64,000 bases of DNA from Bacillus amyloliquefaciens DSM 7 = ATCC 23350. GTDB lineage: Bacteria; Bacillota; Bacilli; Bacillales; Bacillaceae. The stretch covers positions 1,359,001 through 1,423,000 of the forward strand of contig NC_014551.1 in NCBI RefSeq assembly GCF_000196735.1, read 5' to 3'. Position numbers and translations under genes: made by a program. Below the pieces are notes generated by a model, which saw nothing but the letters and a program-made list of their open reading frames with translations, was not told the origin of the DNA and made no database searches. Positions 46,263 to 56,389 of the stretch are shown here, piece by piece (position 1 is the first letter of the stretch; the number at the start of each line of letters is the position of its first letter).

Positions 46263-47447
46263 CTATATATCTTGTGCGTTTCCGATAAAAACTTTCTTTT
46301 TCATTTCCAGTTTCCTGTATAAAAGTGCAAGAAGCATAGAAGGGATCGTACAAACAATCATTCCGATAAAGGCATACCTAGGTTCGATTTCGTATAGAAA
46401 ACCTCCGAAAATGGTAAATACCGCTGTGCTCCAGCTGAGCGCCAGCGCGGAATACATGCCTTGGGCTTTCGGGATTTGCGCAGGTGAAATATTCTTAATT
46501 AAGTATTTCATAAATGCATAGTGTCCCATCGCGAATGAACATGCATGCAGCGTCTGCGCAATACAGAAAATGATGACATGCGGGAAGGCAAATACCAGTA
46601 TCCAGCGTACGGTTGCACCAAGCGCCGCCATGGCGAGCAAAGAGCCTGCCGAAAATTGATGAAAGCATCGGTCAGCGATTGCAAAGAAGATGATCTCCGC
46701 GATAACGGCGATGTTGATGATGATCCCTATTGCATATGCGGGTGCATGGATTTCTTGCAAAAAGAGATAACCGTAATTGTAGTAAGATGCATGTGCCGCC
46801 TGCAATAAGATGACGATTGCGAGCACCAGACCGAAATGTTTGACGCGAAATAAGGAAAGCATGCCCTCTTTTTTTGCGCGGTCTGTTTCCGGCCGTTTTG
46901 AAAGAACAGCAGGGGCATGCATAAAGCCGAGGCATACGAATATCAGAGTGCCTAAAAGCAGTGCCCATAAAATCACTTGATCCCCAAACATGCCTGTAAA
47001 GACGGACAGGATAATGCCGGCTGACACGAATCCGGCGGACCCCCACTGGCGGCTGGTCCCGTAATCCTTTAACTCGTTATGCTGTACAAGGACGCCGCAA
47101 GCGCTGTCTAAAGCAGGCATCAAAGCCGGGTAAAACACATGCAGTCCTAATGTGACAAGAAGCAGGCTTGGGAAAGAATCAGCCGGAATATAACATAAAA
47201 GTGCAAGAAACGTACCGATTCTGGCGCCATTCAGTAAGGCTTTGCTGCTGAATTTCCCTGATAAATAAGGAAAGAAAAGTAATGTGGAAATTCCTCTTGC
47301 TGTCAGGCCTAAGCTCATAATGAAACTGGCTTCGGATACGGAAATCCCTTTTATATGCACCATCCATCCCGTCCAATAGGGAAGGAAAACTCCCCATGTC
47401 ATAAAAAAACTAAAAAAATGCAGACTCATCCAGCGATATGCGTTCAT
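46263..47447 (-). CDS. MFS transporter, YwbF/HcaT-like (MFS_1_like)
   Basis: A 394-residue 12-helix permease beginning MNAYRWMSLHFFSFFMTWGV (ATG 47447, AAAGGAGGAACGGG upstream). The N-terminal motif and the segment DYGTSRQWGSAGFVSAGIILS, with KDYG-x-x-R-x-W-GS-x-G-F, are hallmarks of the MFS_1_like group (LacY/HcaT/YwbF relatives). The longer frame to 47564 overlaps the divergent promoter region and is rejected. It is divergent from a Crp-family regulator gene, which probably controls it. Substrate unknown. Confidence 0.88.
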   Translation of the reverse strand: MNAYRWMSLHFFSFFMTWGVFLPYWTGWMVHIKGISVSEASFIMSLGLTARGISTLLFFPYLSGKFSSKALLNGARIGTFLALLCYIPADSFPSLLLVTLGLHVFYPALMPALDSACGVLVQHNELKDYGTSRQWGSAGFVSAGIILSVFTGMFGDQVILWALLLGTLIFVCLGFMHAPAVLSKRPETDRAKKEGMLSLFRVKHFGLVLAIVILLQAAHASYYNYGYLFLQEIHAPAYAIGIIINIAVIAEIIFFAIADRCFHQFSAGSLLAMAALGATVRWILVFAFPHVIIFCIAQTLHACSFAMGHYAFMKYLIKNISPAQIPKAQGMYSALALSWSTAVFTIFGGFLYEIEPRYAFIGMIVCTIPSMLLALLYRKLEMKKKVFIGNAQDI

Positions 47448-47495
47448 TCCCGTTCCTCCTTTAATTGGCATGTTATCATGTAAAGACGTAAAGAC

Positions 47496-47515
47496 AATAT
47501 GAGATATCTCATATT
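47496..47515. promoter_or_regulatory. Perfect 20-bp palindrome between MFS and Crp-family genes
   Basis: AATATGAGAT-ATCTCATATT; the inner TGAGATATCTCA resembles the TGTGA-N6-TCACA half-sites of Crp/Fnr proteins. It lies 14-33 bases before the regulator start and 49 bases before the MFS start, suitable for control of both genes. Confidence 0.8.
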
Positions 47516-47528
47516 TTTGGGGTGGAAG

Positions 47529-48200
47529 ATGGAAATTTATAAAGGTGAGAAAAAGCGGCACCACTTAGAAAAACACTCAATCGCGCATTTATTTTCTTTT
47601 CCGGCGGAAGAGTATATGGAAGTGCGCGAATATCAGCGGGATGAATGGATGATTCAAGAGGGCATGAGGCCGGATTTCCTGTTTTACGTGATTGAAGGAA
47701 AAGCGAAAATATATGTAACCCATCAAAACGGGAAAGTATCGTTAATTAATTTTATCAACAAAAATGATTATATCGGAGAAATGGAACTATTACATGAAGT
47801 GTATTACACAAAAGGAATTCAGGCCTCAGCGAAGACTGTTTGTTTTGCTCTGCCGATTGACCGCTGCCGCACGCAATTGCTTCAGGATGCGAAATTCCTG
47901 CGTGAATTGGCTAAGTTTTTAAGTATAAAGGCGACACTTATGGCTTCAAAGTATTCACAAAGTCTGGCGTTCCCGCTTGAAAACCGGCTTGCCGATTTTA
48001 TTTTGCAAACGGCTTATGAAGGATTTTATAAAGAGAAGCACATAACGGTTTGTGATTATTTAGGTGTATCTTACCGTCATCTTTTACATGTACTGACGCA
48101 ATTCTGCCAAAAAGGGTATTTGCAGAAAGAAGGGCGGGGCTATCAAATTAAGCGGCATGATTCGCTGTATGAACTTGCAGAGGCGCTGAAAAATAAGTAA
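47529..48200 (+). CDS. Crp/Fnr family transcriptional regulator
   Basis: A 223-residue regulator with a cyclic-nucleotide-binding-like domain (about residues 25-140, EYQRDEWMIQEGMRPDFLFYVIEGKAKIY has the jelly-roll pattern) and a C-terminal helix-turn-helix (about 170-215, ITVCDYLGVSYRHLLHVLTQFCQKGYLQKEGRG). It resembles E. coli YeiL more than PrfA/Fnr and lacks an obvious Fe-S cysteine cluster. Start ATG 47529 follows GGGGTGGAAG; an upstream in-frame ATG at 47499 lies inside the palindrome. Most likely autoregulated and controlling the divergent MFS gene. Confidence 0.88.
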   Translation: MEIYKGEKKRHHLEKHSIAHLFSFPAEEYMEVREYQRDEWMIQEGMRPDFLFYVIEGKAKIYVTHQNGKVSLINFINKNDYIGEMELLHEVYYTKGIQASAKTVCFALPIDRCRTQLLQDAKFLRELAKFLSIKATLMASKYSQSLAFPLENRLADFILQTAYEGFYKEKHITVCDYLGVSYRHLLHVLTQFCQKGYLQKEGRGYQIKRHDSLYELAEALKNK

Positions 48201-48211
48201 CGAGGCAAAAA

Positions 48212-48250
48212 AAACAGCCATCCGCAAATCAGGGATGGCTGTTTTTTATT
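48212..48250. terminator. Bidirectional terminator between the Crp-family gene and metE
   Basis: AACAGCCATCC-gcaaatca-GGGATGGCTGTT with A run and T run flanks. Confidence 0.92.
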
Positions 48251-50537
48251 ATACAAGCTGAGCTTGTTTTTTTCGTGCCTGTTTCGCAGCGTCGACCATA
48301 TTTTTCAATGCCGCAACGGTTTCTTCCTGCTGTCTTGTTTTCAGTCCGCAGTCCGGGTTTACCCAGAAGCGGTCTGTAGGACACACTTCAAGCGCGTCAT
48401 CGATAATTTGATAGATTTCTTCAGTAGCCGGCACACGCGGGCTGTGAATGTCGTATACACCGAGTCCGAGGCCTTTTACGTATGGATGTTCTTTCAGGTA
48501 CTCTAAAAATCCTCCGTGGCTTCTGCTGTGTTCGATTGTAATGACATCCGCGTCAAGATCATTGATCGTATCTACGATATCTTCAAAGTTGCTGTAACAC
48601 ATATGCGTATGAATCTGCGTCTCATTTTTCACAGAAGACGTCGTTAATCGGAATGCTTCTGCGGCCCAAGTTAAATATTCATCCCAATCCTGCGTTTTTA
48701 ACGGCAGCCCTTCGCGGAGCGCAGGTTCATCGACTTGGATAATCTGAATACCTGCATCTTCAAGCGCTTTAACTTCTTTTCTGAGGGCAAGCCCGATCTG
48801 GAAGGCGATTTCTTTTCTTGAAATATCCACGCGCGGGAATGACCAGTTTAAAATGGTGACAGGTCCAGTCAGCATGCCTTTCATATGCTTTTCCGTCAGC
48901 GATTGGGCGTAGAGCGTATCTTTTACCGTCATCGGTTCGATAAATTCGACATCTCCGAAAATGACAGGCGGACGTACGCAGCGTGAACCGTAAGACTGCA
49001 CCCATGCATATTTCGTAAAGGCGAATCCGGCCAGTTTTTCACCGAAGTATTCTACCATGTCCGTCCGTTCAAATTCTCCGTGAACGAGCACATCTAACCC
49101 GATTTCTTCCTGAATGTCAACCCAGCGCTTCGTTTCCGCATTAATAAAGGCTTGGTATTGTTCGTCCGTCCACTCTTTTTTTCGCCATTTTTGGCGTGCG
49201 CTCCGCACTTCAGCAGATTGAGGGAAGCTTCCGATTGTCGTCGTCGGCAGAAGGGGAAGACCGAGTGATTCATTTTGCAGCGCCAATCGTTCCTCAAAGC
49301 TTGCAGGACGGGAGAAATCTTTTTCCGTCAGCTGATTCAGTTCTTCTTTTTGAGCTGAGTTCGCCCCTGTTGCGAAAGCTTTCAGTGCTTTCAGTGCCGC
49401 TTTGGACTCTTCGATCTGCGCACTGACGGCCGCTTTGCCGGACAGGAGGCCTTCTTTTAAGACACCGAGTTCCGCCAACTTTTCTTTAGCGTATGACAGG
49501 CCGTTCAGCAGATCTTTTTCAAGATGTTCGTCAGGGTGTTTTGCCACCGGGACGTGCAGAAGGCTGCTTGAAGGCTGAATCCATAATTCCTCTATGTCAG
49601 CGTGGCTGAGGATATCAAGAGTCGCATCAAGGCGTTCTTCAGCATCGATTTTCCAAATATTGCGGCCGTCAATCACACCCGCTGCCAGCACTTTATCTTT
49701 CGGGAAGCCGTGTTTTTTCAATTGCTCCAGGTTTCTGCCTTTATCATGCACGAAATCAAGCCCGATTCCCTGTACAGGATAAGAAACAAGTTCTTCATAC
49801 GCATCGACCGAATCAAAGTATGTCTGTAAAAGGACGTTCAGCCCTGAAAGCTCTTTTGTGATCGATTCATAGAGTTCTTTTGCGGCGCGGACATCTTCAG
49901 AAGAAGCTGTCACAAGGGCTGGCTCATCAATCTGAACCCATTTGACGCCTTCTGCTTCAAGCTCTTTCAGCAGCTGAACATAAAGAGGGACAAGGCGCTT
50001 TTGAATCGCTTTTGCTTCTGATTCTTCGTAACCTTTCGCAAGCGTGACAAATGTGTACGGACCGACAATGACGGGTTTCGTTTCCACTCCGAATTCTTCT
50101 TTGATCCGGCGGTAGTCGTCAAGCTGTTTGTTTCTCGTCAGACGGAATTCAATGCTTTCGTCATATTCAGGAACGATGTAATGGTAGTTGGTATTAAACC
50201 ATTTCGTCATTTCACTGGAAACGGCGTCTTTTACACCGCGGGCAATCGCGAAATATGTATCAATGGGGTCCGTAATGCTGCGGAATCTTTTCGGAATCCA
50301 GTTAAAGCTGACGGCTGTATCGAGCACATGGTCATAATGGGTGAAATCAGAGACCGGCACAATATCAATATTTTGGTCAAGCTGTGTTTTGACAGCTGAT
50401 AAGAATAAACCGTCAAGCTCTTTAAGAAACGTTTCTTTATCAGTTTTTCCTTTCCAATAAGCTTCAAGCGCTTTTTTCCATTCTCTGTTCAAGCCGATTC
50501 TCGGAAAACCAAGATTCGAAGTTTTAATAGTTGTCAT
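48249..50537 (-). CDS. metE: Cobalamin-independent methionine synthase
   Basis: A 762-residue enzyme transferring the methyl group of 5-methyl-THF-(polyGlu) to homocysteine. Zinc ligands His and Cys are in HMCYSNF and Cys in NPDCGLKTR, with Glu in the barrel ([16 protein letters not shown]). Start ATG 50537 ([15 protein letters not shown]) follows AAGGAGGAGAC. The frame upstream crosses the riboswitch terminator and is not coding. Expression is governed by the SAM-I riboswitch upstream. Confidence 0.97.
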   Translation of the reverse strand: MTTIKTSNLGFPRIGLNREWKKALEAYWKGKTDKETFLKELDGLFLSAVKTQLDQNIDIVPVSDFTHYDHVLDTAVSFNWIPKRFRSITDPIDTYFAIARGVKDAVSSEMTKWFNTNYHYIVPEYDESIEFRLTRNKQLDDYRRIKEEFGVETKPVIVGPYTFVTLAKGYEESEAKAIQKRLVPLYVQLLKELEAEGVKWVQIDEPALVTASSEDVRAAKELYESITKELSGLNVLLQTYFDSVDAYEELVSYPVQGIGLDFVHDKGRNLEQLKKHGFPKDKVLAAGVIDGRNIWKIDAEERLDATLDILSHADIEELWIQPSSSLLHVPVAKHPDEHLEKDLLNGLSYAKEKLAELGVLKEGLLSGKAAVSAQIEESKAALKALKAFATGANSAQKEELNQLTEKDFSRPASFEERLALQNESLGLPLLPTTTIGSFPQSAEVRSARQKWRKKEWTDEQYQAFINAETKRWVDIQEEIGLDVLVHGEFERTDMVEYFGEKLAGFAFTKYAWVQSYGSRCVRPPVIFGDVEFIEPMTVKDTLYAQSLTEKHMKGMLTGPVTILNWSFPRVDISRKEIAFQIGLALRKEVKALEDAGIQIIQVDEPALREGLPLKTQDWDEYLTWAAEAFRLTTSSVKNETQIHTHMCYSNFEDIVDTINDLDADVITIEHSRSHGGFLEYLKEHPYVKGLGLGVYDIHSPRVPATEEIYQIIDDALEVCPTDRFWVNPDCGLKTRQQEETVAALKNMVDAAKQARKKQAQLV

Positions 50538-50568
50538 TAAGTCTCCTCCTTTAAGTGAGATGTAACAA

Positions 50569-50780
50569 AAAAGCCTCTTTCTCATGAGAGAAAGAGGCTT
50601 TAACATCAAAATGTAAGCCTCTCTTATCTCTCAGATCACGTCTGATGGAATTAGCACCGTGCCTTAAGAGACAATCGTCTCGGCGCAAAAATCACGCGCC
50701 CCATTTCACAATGGAATTACGGTCGGTTGCTGTTGGGGTCAAAAGGCCAATCCCTCGCCCAACTCTCGATAAGAGAAAAT
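50569..50780 (-). ncRNA. SAM-I (S-box) riboswitch of metE
   Basis: On the minus strand: CTCTTATCGAGAG, then the S-box core GGCGAGGGATTGGCC, GACCCC/GCAACC, GGTGCTAATTCCATC and the P1 closing strand GATAAGAGAG. The terminator GCCTCTTTCTC-atGAGAAAGAGGC-TTTTTT is at 50569-50600. SAM binding favours the terminator; low SAM lets the AGAGGCTT anti-terminator form. Confidence 0.96.
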
Positions 50781-50818
50781 ATTTCAATTTTTTTGAAAAG
50801 TTACATCATTTGTTGGTT

Positions 50819-50848
50819 ATCTTATCAGCTTATTCAGATCACTGTCAA
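50819..50848 (-). promoter_or_regulatory. Sigma-A promoter of metE
   Basis: Minus-strand TTGACA (50848-50843), 18-base spacer, TAAGAT (50824-50819), about 40 bases upstream of the S-box aptamer. Confidence 0.8.
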
Positions 50849-50915
50849 TAGAAAATCTCACATTTTAAAAAATTGATGATGTGACAAGCTGATCAATCAT
50901 TATATGAGAAACATA

Positions 50916-51875
50916 TCAGAAAGACAGCAGCTGTGCCTGTTCGGCTTTTTCCATCAGCACATCAGGCGCGTCTAAATACAGAAATCCGTTCCCGGCCAAT
51001 GTTTTGGCGATATCCAAGGGAAGGGTCCGCCGCACAAGTTGGGCGTAAACTTCTGCCTCAGAAAGCGTCCGCTGAAACGAGGCCTGTTCAAGCCCTTTTA
51101 TTAAGGCAAGCGCTCCGCTCACATGCGGGGCGGCCATCGAAGTGCCCGTCAGCTTCCCGTATTTATGGTTGGGAAGGGTGGAGAGAATGTTTTCGCCGGG
51201 AGCCACCAGGTCAATCTCTTTATTTGCGTTTGAAAATTCTGACGATTTTCGCGCGACTGAGACTGATCCGACGGCAATTACTTCGTTGTAAGCGGCCGGA
51301 TACGACAGTTCCTCTGTCCGCTCGTCTCCGTCGCCTTCGTTTCCTGCTGCGCAAACGACCAGTACACCGCTTTTTACCGCATTTGTGACGGCTTCTTTCA
51401 GTTCAGGCACATCGCTCGGCCCGCCGAGTGACATAGAAATGATATCAGCCTTTTGTTCAACAGCGTAGTTGATGCCGTTAATGATCCATTCGTATTTTCC
51501 GCTGCCGTTTTGACCGCCGAGAACTTTCACGATTAAAAGGCTCGCTTCCGGCGCAACTCCCGAAATTCCGCCGTTTGAATCATTGGCGGCAATCGTTCCG
51601 GAAACATGTGTCCCGTGTCCGTTGTAATCGGAAAACGCGTCTTCTTTGCCTCCGTCATCATCGGTGAAGTTTTTCCCGCCGATAATCCGGTCTTTCAAAT
51701 CAGGATGATTAACGTCACAGCCTGTGTCAAGCACTGCGATTTTAATATCCTTGCCTTTAAACCCTTTTGCCCACAATTCTGGCGCCTTAATCACTTTAAT
51801 ACCCTCAGGAAGCTCGTTCACATCCATGATTTGCTCATCCGTGACATAAGGAATCAACCGCATTTCACCATTCAT
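50916..51875 (-). CDS. ispA: Intracellular serine protease (subtilisin family)
   Basis: A 319-residue intracellular subtilisin without signal peptide. The short N-terminal inhibitory extension contains LIPY (MNGEMRLIPYVTDEQ), then the catalytic domain with Asp in VLDTGCDVNHP, His in NGHGTHVSG and Ser in GTSMAAPH. It autoactivates by removal of the LIPY extension and degrades cytoplasmic protein in stationary phase. Start ATG 51875 behind AAGGAGGGC; the in-frame upstream ATG at 51914 has no binding site. Confidence 0.96.
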   Translation of the reverse strand: MNGEMRLIPYVTDEQIMDVNELPEGIKVIKAPELWAKGFKGKDIKIAVLDTGCDVNHPDLKDRIIGGKNFTDDDGGKEDAFSDYNGHGTHVSGTIAANDSNGGISGVAPEASLLIVKVLGGQNGSGKYEWIINGINYAVEQKADIISMSLGGPSDVPELKEAVTNAVKSGVLVVCAAGNEGDGDERTEELSYPAAYNEVIAVGSVSVARKSSEFSNANKEIDLVAPGENILSTLPNHKYGKLTGTSMAAPHVSGALALIKGLEQASFQRTLSEAEVYAQLVRRTLPLDIAKTLAGNGFLYLDAPDVLMEKAEQAQLLSF

Positions 51876-52042
51876 AAAAAAGCCCTCCTTTTTTATGCTT
51901 GCGAGTGGATTCAAGGGTGTTGCTACTATTTTATGGCAGAGCCTGCCGCGCGGAAAGAGTCATTTGAAGCATTTTCATAAAAAAGGCGCAATCTATCGCA
52001 CTAAAAAATTTCAAATAAATGGATAGTTTAACAGCTTTCATT
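51876..52042. other. Divergent intergenic region ispA / rsbRB
   Basis: About 170 bases of AT-rich DNA holding the ispA promoter on the minus strand. ATTTTTTAGTGCGATAGATTG-like sequence is present, but no operator is assignable. Confidence 0.35.
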
Positions 52043-52070
52043 TTGATTCATCACCCGGTAACGCTATAAT
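52043..52070 (+). promoter_or_regulatory. Putative promoter of rsbRB
   Basis: TTGATT (52043-52048), 16-base spacer, TATAAT (52065-52070). Confidence 0.65.
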
Positions 52071-52095
52071 TGGAAAATGGGAAAGGAGAAGAGGT

Positions 52096-52929
52096 ATGAA
52101 GATAAGTGAAGCATTATACGACTATTTTTCAGGACAGGTTGATCAAATTGCGGAAGATTGGATCGAAACGATGGAAGATTCGGATCCGAATTCAATTTAT
52201 TCTTTGACAAATCCCGTCATCAGAGAAGAACTGAAGGAGCAGGATAAAGAATTTTATCGGCATATTAATAACATGTATATCATGCCGGAAAAAGAATTTT
52301 TAGAAGAGTTCGAGCAGTGGGTGATTGAGCTTGCGAAAGACCAGAAGCATCTGGATACTCCCGTCCAGTACGTTGTCCGTGAATTCATGAGAAACCGGAG
52401 GCTGTATATCAGTTATTATGACGCGTTTGCCGATGAACATGAATCCGCGTTTGCTGAGGGAGAAAGGAAGAGATGGGAGGATTTAATTGTCCAAGTATTT
52501 GATTTTACAATATACAAGTTTGTCGATCATGCCGAGCATAATTCAAAAATGCAGCTGAATGCGCAAAGAGAAATGATTTTAGAGTTAAGCTCGCCGGTTA
52601 TTACACTGAGCAAACGGACGGCGCTTCTGCCGCTTGTCGGAGATATTGACACGGAGCGCGCCAAATTCATTCTGGAAAATACGCTGAGCACATGTGCGGA
52701 TCGGCTGATTGAGCATCTGTTAATTGACTTGTCAGGCGTAGTCGTTGTCGATACGATGGTGGCGCACCAGATTTTCAAATTAATTGAGGCGCTGAATCTG
52801 ATCGGCGTTACGTCCACTTTATCCGGAATCAGGCCGGAAATTGCCCAAACCGCCGTACAGCTCGGTATTAATTTCTCAGATATTACGATCAAATCCAACC
52901 TCGCTCAGGCTCTTAATTACCATCAGTAA
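52096..52929 (+). CDS. rsbRB: RsbR paralogue RsbRB, stressosome co-antagonist
   Basis: A 277-residue stressosome protein. The N-terminal non-haem globin-like sensory domain (about 1-130) is followed by a STAS domain (about 150-265). Phosphorylation-site Thr residues are expected in the STAS region around SKRTALLPLVGDIDTERAKF (linker) and DLSGVVVVDTMVAHQ. It joins RsbS in the ~1.8 MDa stressosome, which on stress releases RsbT and so activates sigma-B. GGGAAAGGAGAAGAGG precedes the ATG. Confidence 0.93.
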   Translation: MKISEALYDYFSGQVDQIAEDWIETMEDSDPNSIYSLTNPVIREELKEQDKEFYRHINNMYIMPEKEFLEEFEQWVIELAKDQKHLDTPVQYVVREFMRNRRLYISYYDAFADEHESAFAEGERKRWEDLIVQVFDFTIYKFVDHAEHNSKMQLNAQREMILELSSPVITLSKRTALLPLVGDIDTERAKFILENTLSTCADRLIEHLLIDLSGVVVVDTMVAHQIFKLIEALNLIGVTSTLSGIRPEIAQTAVQLGINFSDITIKSNLAQALNYHQ

Positions 52930-52937
52930 CATACATA

Positions 52938-52981
52938 ACAAAACAGGCTGCCGAATCACTCCGGCGGCCTGTTTTTATAAA
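52938..52981. terminator. Bidirectional terminator between rsbRB and ykoC
   Basis: AAAACAGGC-TGCCG-aatcact-CCGGCG-GCCTGTTTTT. Confidence 0.9.
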
Positions 52982-53736
52982 AACAACAGTGAAACGAGAC
53001 AGCTCGCGCCGAATAACAGAAGCACGAGCAGGAAAAAGAACCAATCGGCGCGGCGCACAGTAACCGTTCTGTAAAATGTGCGGTTTCGGCTGCCCGTAAA
53101 GCCTTTAGACTCCATCGCGATCGCTGTTCGTTCCGCCTTTCTGATTGCGCCTGCCAAAAGCGGAATGGTGAAGCGTCTGAAGGCGGAGATCTTTCCTTTC
53201 AGCCCGGAATCAGACGCCGCGCCTCTGATTCTGTGCGCCTGCCGGATGATCAGGATTTCATCTTTCAGAAGAGGGAGAAACCGGAACCCGGCGATAACGC
53301 CGTAGGCAAGCTTCGGCGGGAGCTTACACTGCTGAATCAGACTGAGCATAAACAGAATCGGATCGGTTGTGAAAAGAAACATCATCGACAAAGCGGAAAA
53401 ACATAAAATACGAAACGCGATAGAAATCCCGAGCGCCGCGTTGGCACTGTTGACGGCAATCGGCCCGAGCTTAAACAGCAGATTGCTTCCGGTTGTCGGG
53501 ACGTTTCCGAATACGGCGGCGGTCCATAAAGAACCAAAGGCAAGAATGACAAACGGAATCGTAAACAGCAGCCATTTTTTCAGCGGCACGCTTCCCGCCA
53601 AGAGGACGCCTCCCGCAATGATGATATAAAACACAGCTGGGGTGTACGGATTATAAATAAACGACAGCATAACCACGCATAACAAAACAGCCGCCGCCTT
53701 AATGGACGGGTTAACAGCTTCCAGCCGCACGTTCAT
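52975..53736 (-). CDS. ykoC: ECF transporter T component YkoC
   Basis: A 253-residue EcfT-type transmembrane coupling protein with about five helices and the C-terminal Ala-Arg coupling motif ARG/ARR-like [12 protein letters not shown] that binds the ATPase. It connects the substrate-specific YkoE to the ATPase YkoD for uptake of thiamine-related compounds. It overlaps ykoD by 26 bases and is the last gene of the operon. Confidence 0.92.
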   Translation of the reverse strand: MNVRLEAVNPSIKAAAVLLCVVMLSFIYNPYTPAVFYIIIAGGVLLAGSVPLKKWLLFTIPFVILAFGSLWTAAVFGNVPTTGSNLLFKLGPIAVNSANAALGISIAFRILCFSALSMMFLFTTDPILFMLSLIQQCKLPPKLAYGVIAGFRFLPLLKDEILIIRQAHRIRGAASDSGLKGKISAFRRFTIPLLAGAIRKAERTAIAMESKGFTGSRNRTFYRTVTVRRADWFFFLLVLLLFGASCLVSLLFL

Positions 53737-55348
53737 TTCTCCGCCTCCTGTCCTGTTTCATCCATTCATACCGCAGCGGCAAAGCTAAATGCGCCCGCTC
53801 CGCGGTTCCGATATGATCAGTAAACAAAGAATCGGGAGTTCCGCGGTATACCAGCTTCGTGCCGCAGAGCACAAGGATCGTGTCCGCATAATCTGAGACG
53901 AGCTCCATATCATGTGTCACCATCAAAACAGCCGTTCCTTCCTTTTGAATCTCCCGCAGCATCAGCATACACTCACGCGCCGTTTTTGCGTCCTGCCCGA
54001 AAGTCGGTTCATCAAGCAGCAAAACTTTCACATTGTGCATAAGCATCGTCGCGACGCTGAGCCTGCGTTTTTGTCCTTGGCTTAAAGAAAACGGATGCTG
54101 TGAGGCATGGCGTCTCAGGCCGAACCGGGTTAACAGCTGAAGAGCTTTCTCCTTTGCGGCATTGCCGTCTTCAAAGCCGAACAGCAGCTCGTTAATAACA
54201 GAATCTGTGACAAACTGGTGTTCAGGGTTTTGGAAAACATATCCCATCAGGCGCCGAAGCTCTTTTTCTGAATAGGAATCTATCGGTCTGCCGTCTATTT
54301 TGATGTCTCCGCTCACAGGACGGATGAGCTTGGCCGCGGCGGACAGGAGCGTGGACTTTCCTGTTCCGTTAGGGCCGGCAATCGCAGTAATTGACCCTTT
54401 TTTTACGGAAAAGCTCACATCCTGAAAAATGACATCCGTTCCTCTTTTGCATGACAGCCCGTGAACACTCAGTGCATCCTCTGCCGAAAGCGCGGCGGCC
54501 CGGGGGCAGGGAAGAGCCGGTACAGGTTTATGAAACAGGCTTTCTTTGCACAATGTAAAAGGAATGTTGACGTATTTCTGCAATGGGATTACCCGCGGAA
54601 TCGGAATGCCGAGCCGCGTCAGCTCTTCAAGCTTTGTTTCAAAGACAGCGTCCGTCTCTCCGTCCATCACTATCTGACCGGTTTCGTCAAGGACAATCGT
54701 CCTGTCCATCCACGGAACCCAATGATCAAGCTGATGCTCGATTACGAGAAGGCCGAAGTTTCTTTTGGCTTGAAGTTCTTTGATCAGCCGCACAAATTCA
54801 CGGACGGAATATGGATCAAGCTGTGCCGTCGGTTCGTCCAAAATAATGAGTTCCGGATCCATCGCAATGATACAGGCGAGCGCCACTTTTTGTTTTGAAC
54901 CGCCTGACAGCGAGGCGATCGTTCGTGTTTTCAGATGAGTGATTTCTAATTTTTCCAAAACGTCATCAATGATGGTATCCATATCTTCTTTTGTATATTG
55001 CAAATTTTCCAGACCGAAGGCTATTTCATCTTCAACCGTCAGCATGCAAAACTGCTGATCGGGATCTTGAAACACTACGCCGATGGATGCAGCGGCGGGT
55101 CCTGCCAAGTTTGAAAGCGGTGTTCCGTTTAAGGAAACGGTTCCCGTTTGAACCGCATCACAGGCTTCCGGGTACAGGCCGTTTAAACAAAGGGCGAGCG
55201 AGCTTTTGCCGCATCCGCTCGGTCCGAGCAATAAAGCCCGCTCTCCTTTGCGGAGCTGAAATGACACGTTTTGAAAAATCGGCTTCTCATCCTCATCATA
55301 AGAAAAGGTGAGACGGCGGGCTGATAGAAGGGGTTCAAATGCCTGCAT
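53711..55348 (-). CDS. ykoD: ECF transporter ATP-binding protein with two ABC domains
   Basis: A 545-residue fused double ATPase. Domain 1 (about 5-250): Walker [10 protein letters not shown], signature LSGGSKQK, Walker [12 protein letters not shown]. Domain 2 (about 290-525): Walker [10 protein letters not shown], signature [20 protein letters not shown]. Both sites look intact. One protein therefore replaces the EcfA/A' pair. It overlaps ykoE by 14 bases at its start. The linker between domains (~250-290, [16 protein letters not shown]) is Pro/Ala-rich. Confidence 0.93.
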   Translation of the reverse strand: MQAFEPLLSARRLTFSYDEDEKPIFQNVSFQLRKGERALLLGPSGCGKSSLALCLNGLYPEACDAVQTGTVSLNGTPLSNLAGPAAASIGVVFQDPDQQFCMLTVEDEIAFGLENLQYTKEDMDTIIDDVLEKLEITHLKTRTIASLSGGSKQKVALACIIAMDPELIILDEPTAQLDPYSVREFVRLIKELQAKRNFGLLVIEHQLDHWVPWMDRTIVLDETGQIVMDGETDAVFETKLEELTRLGIPIPRVIPLQKYVNIPFTLCKESLFHKPVPALPCPRAAALSAEDALSVHGLSCKRGTDVIFQDVSFSVKKGSITAIAGPNGTGKSTLLSAAAKLIRPVSGDIKIDGRPIDSYSEKELRRLMGYVFQNPEHQFVTDSVINELLFGFEDGNAAKEKALQLLTRFGLRRHASQHPFSLSQGQKRRLSVATMLMHNVKVLLLDEPTFGQDAKTARECMLMLREIQKEGTAVLMVTHDMELVSDYADTILVLCGTKLVYRGTPDSLFTDHIGTAERAHLALPLRYEWMKQDRRRRNERAAGSC

Positions 55349-55934
55349 CTTGGTTCACCTGTTTCTTTTTCTTCTTCAATTCTTTTCCGAGCGCCATGCC
55401 GTTCAGCACTCCCGTGTAAGCCAGCGCATCACTGATTGCTTTGCCGAGAAGGCCGGCAAGAAGCGCGCCTGAGACCAAACGGATGAGAAGCATGACGGTT
55501 AATAAACCCGGGTTCAAAACAGAGTATCCGGAAACGAACAAATCATAAATGAAGCTCGTTACAGAAGATCCCATACCGGATAAAAGAAGCACAGGCAGGG
55601 TATAAATCCGCCAGCGTGTCGCTAAAAAGACCGCTTCCGCCCCGATTCCCTGTGCGATGCCGATCAGAATCACCATCGGTCCTGACGGATTTCCGAGTAA
55701 GCATTCCACAAACGCGGCGATGATTTCAGAAACGAGCGCCGCACCCGGTTTTTGAATAATGTACGCGGCAATCACCGAGACGATAAACCAAATGCCGTAA
55801 ATCGGTTCGTAGCTCATCCGGCCGAAAAACCCTGCCGCTATATTGCTTGCATGAGTTGATAATAAATAAATGACAGCGAATACAACACTGATGACGGACA
55901 TGACGACAATTTCTCTCATTTTCCAATTTTTCAT
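55335..55934 (-). CDS. ykoE: Thiamine-precursor ECF transporter S component YkoE
   Basis: A 199-residue membrane protein of the YkoE family (ECF substrate-binding S component for hydroxymethylpyrimidine/thiamine). About five to six helices are visible; the loop containing GIAQGIGAEAVFLATRWR is typical. It is the first gene after the TPP riboswitch here; the ykoF gene that precedes it in B. subtilis is not present. An AGCAGGAGATCAG binding site is upstream. Confidence 0.93.
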   Translation of the reverse strand: MKNWKMREIVVMSVISVVFAVIYLLSTHASNIAAGFFGRMSYEPIYGIWFIVSVIAAYIIQKPGAALVSEIIAAFVECLLGNPSGPMVILIGIAQGIGAEAVFLATRWRIYTLPVLLLSGMGSSVTSFIYDLFVSGYSVLNPGLLTVMLLIRLVSGALLAGLLGKAISDALAYTGVLNGMALGKELKKKKKQVNQDAGI

Positions 55935-56049
55935 TCTGATCTCCTGCTTTCTTATCGGATAGTCCTATGTATGAAAGAGTTGATTTTGTTACAGGCGGTT
56001 CATATTCCGTTTCATAATGCGGTGTCCTCCCCCGTTTTTTAATGAAAAA

Positions 56050-56083
56050 TAAAAAACTGCATATCCGAGGGAATATGCAGCAG
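56050..56083 (-). terminator. Riboswitch-controlled terminator upstream of ykoE
   Basis: CTGCATATTCC-ctc-GGATATGCAG followed by TTTTTTATTTTT on the minus strand, 110 bases before ykoE. Confidence 0.9.
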
Positions 56084-56124
56084 CAGAACGAAAACGCATG
56101 GAAAAGAACCCGCGCTCCGGTCAA

Positions 56125-56227
56125 TCTGCACTTCCCCACGCTGGTATTATCCAGATCGGGTTATAAGGGATCAAAACACGCTTGCCGCATGTTTTATCTC
56201 AGCCGATAACAGCACCCCTAGTGCGTT
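56125..56227 (-). ncRNA. TPP riboswitch (THI element) of ykoEDC
   Basis: Minus-strand core elements: ACTAGGGGTGCT, GGCTGAGAT, ACCC then GATCTGGATAATACCAGCG and GGGGAAGTG. TPP binding should promote the terminator at 56050-56083 and repress ykoEDC. Confidence 0.96.
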
Positions 56228-56389
56228 TCCTATACAGTTTTTTATGATGACATCATCATAGTTGATCATGTCTGATTTGTAAACAGCCTTTCTCGAAAAG
56301 AGAGTTTGGAATCGGAACGGATGATCATTCATAAAGATAAGAAGAGTGTATATCACGCCCTTTTGATCAAAAGGAAACGGAGGACATCT

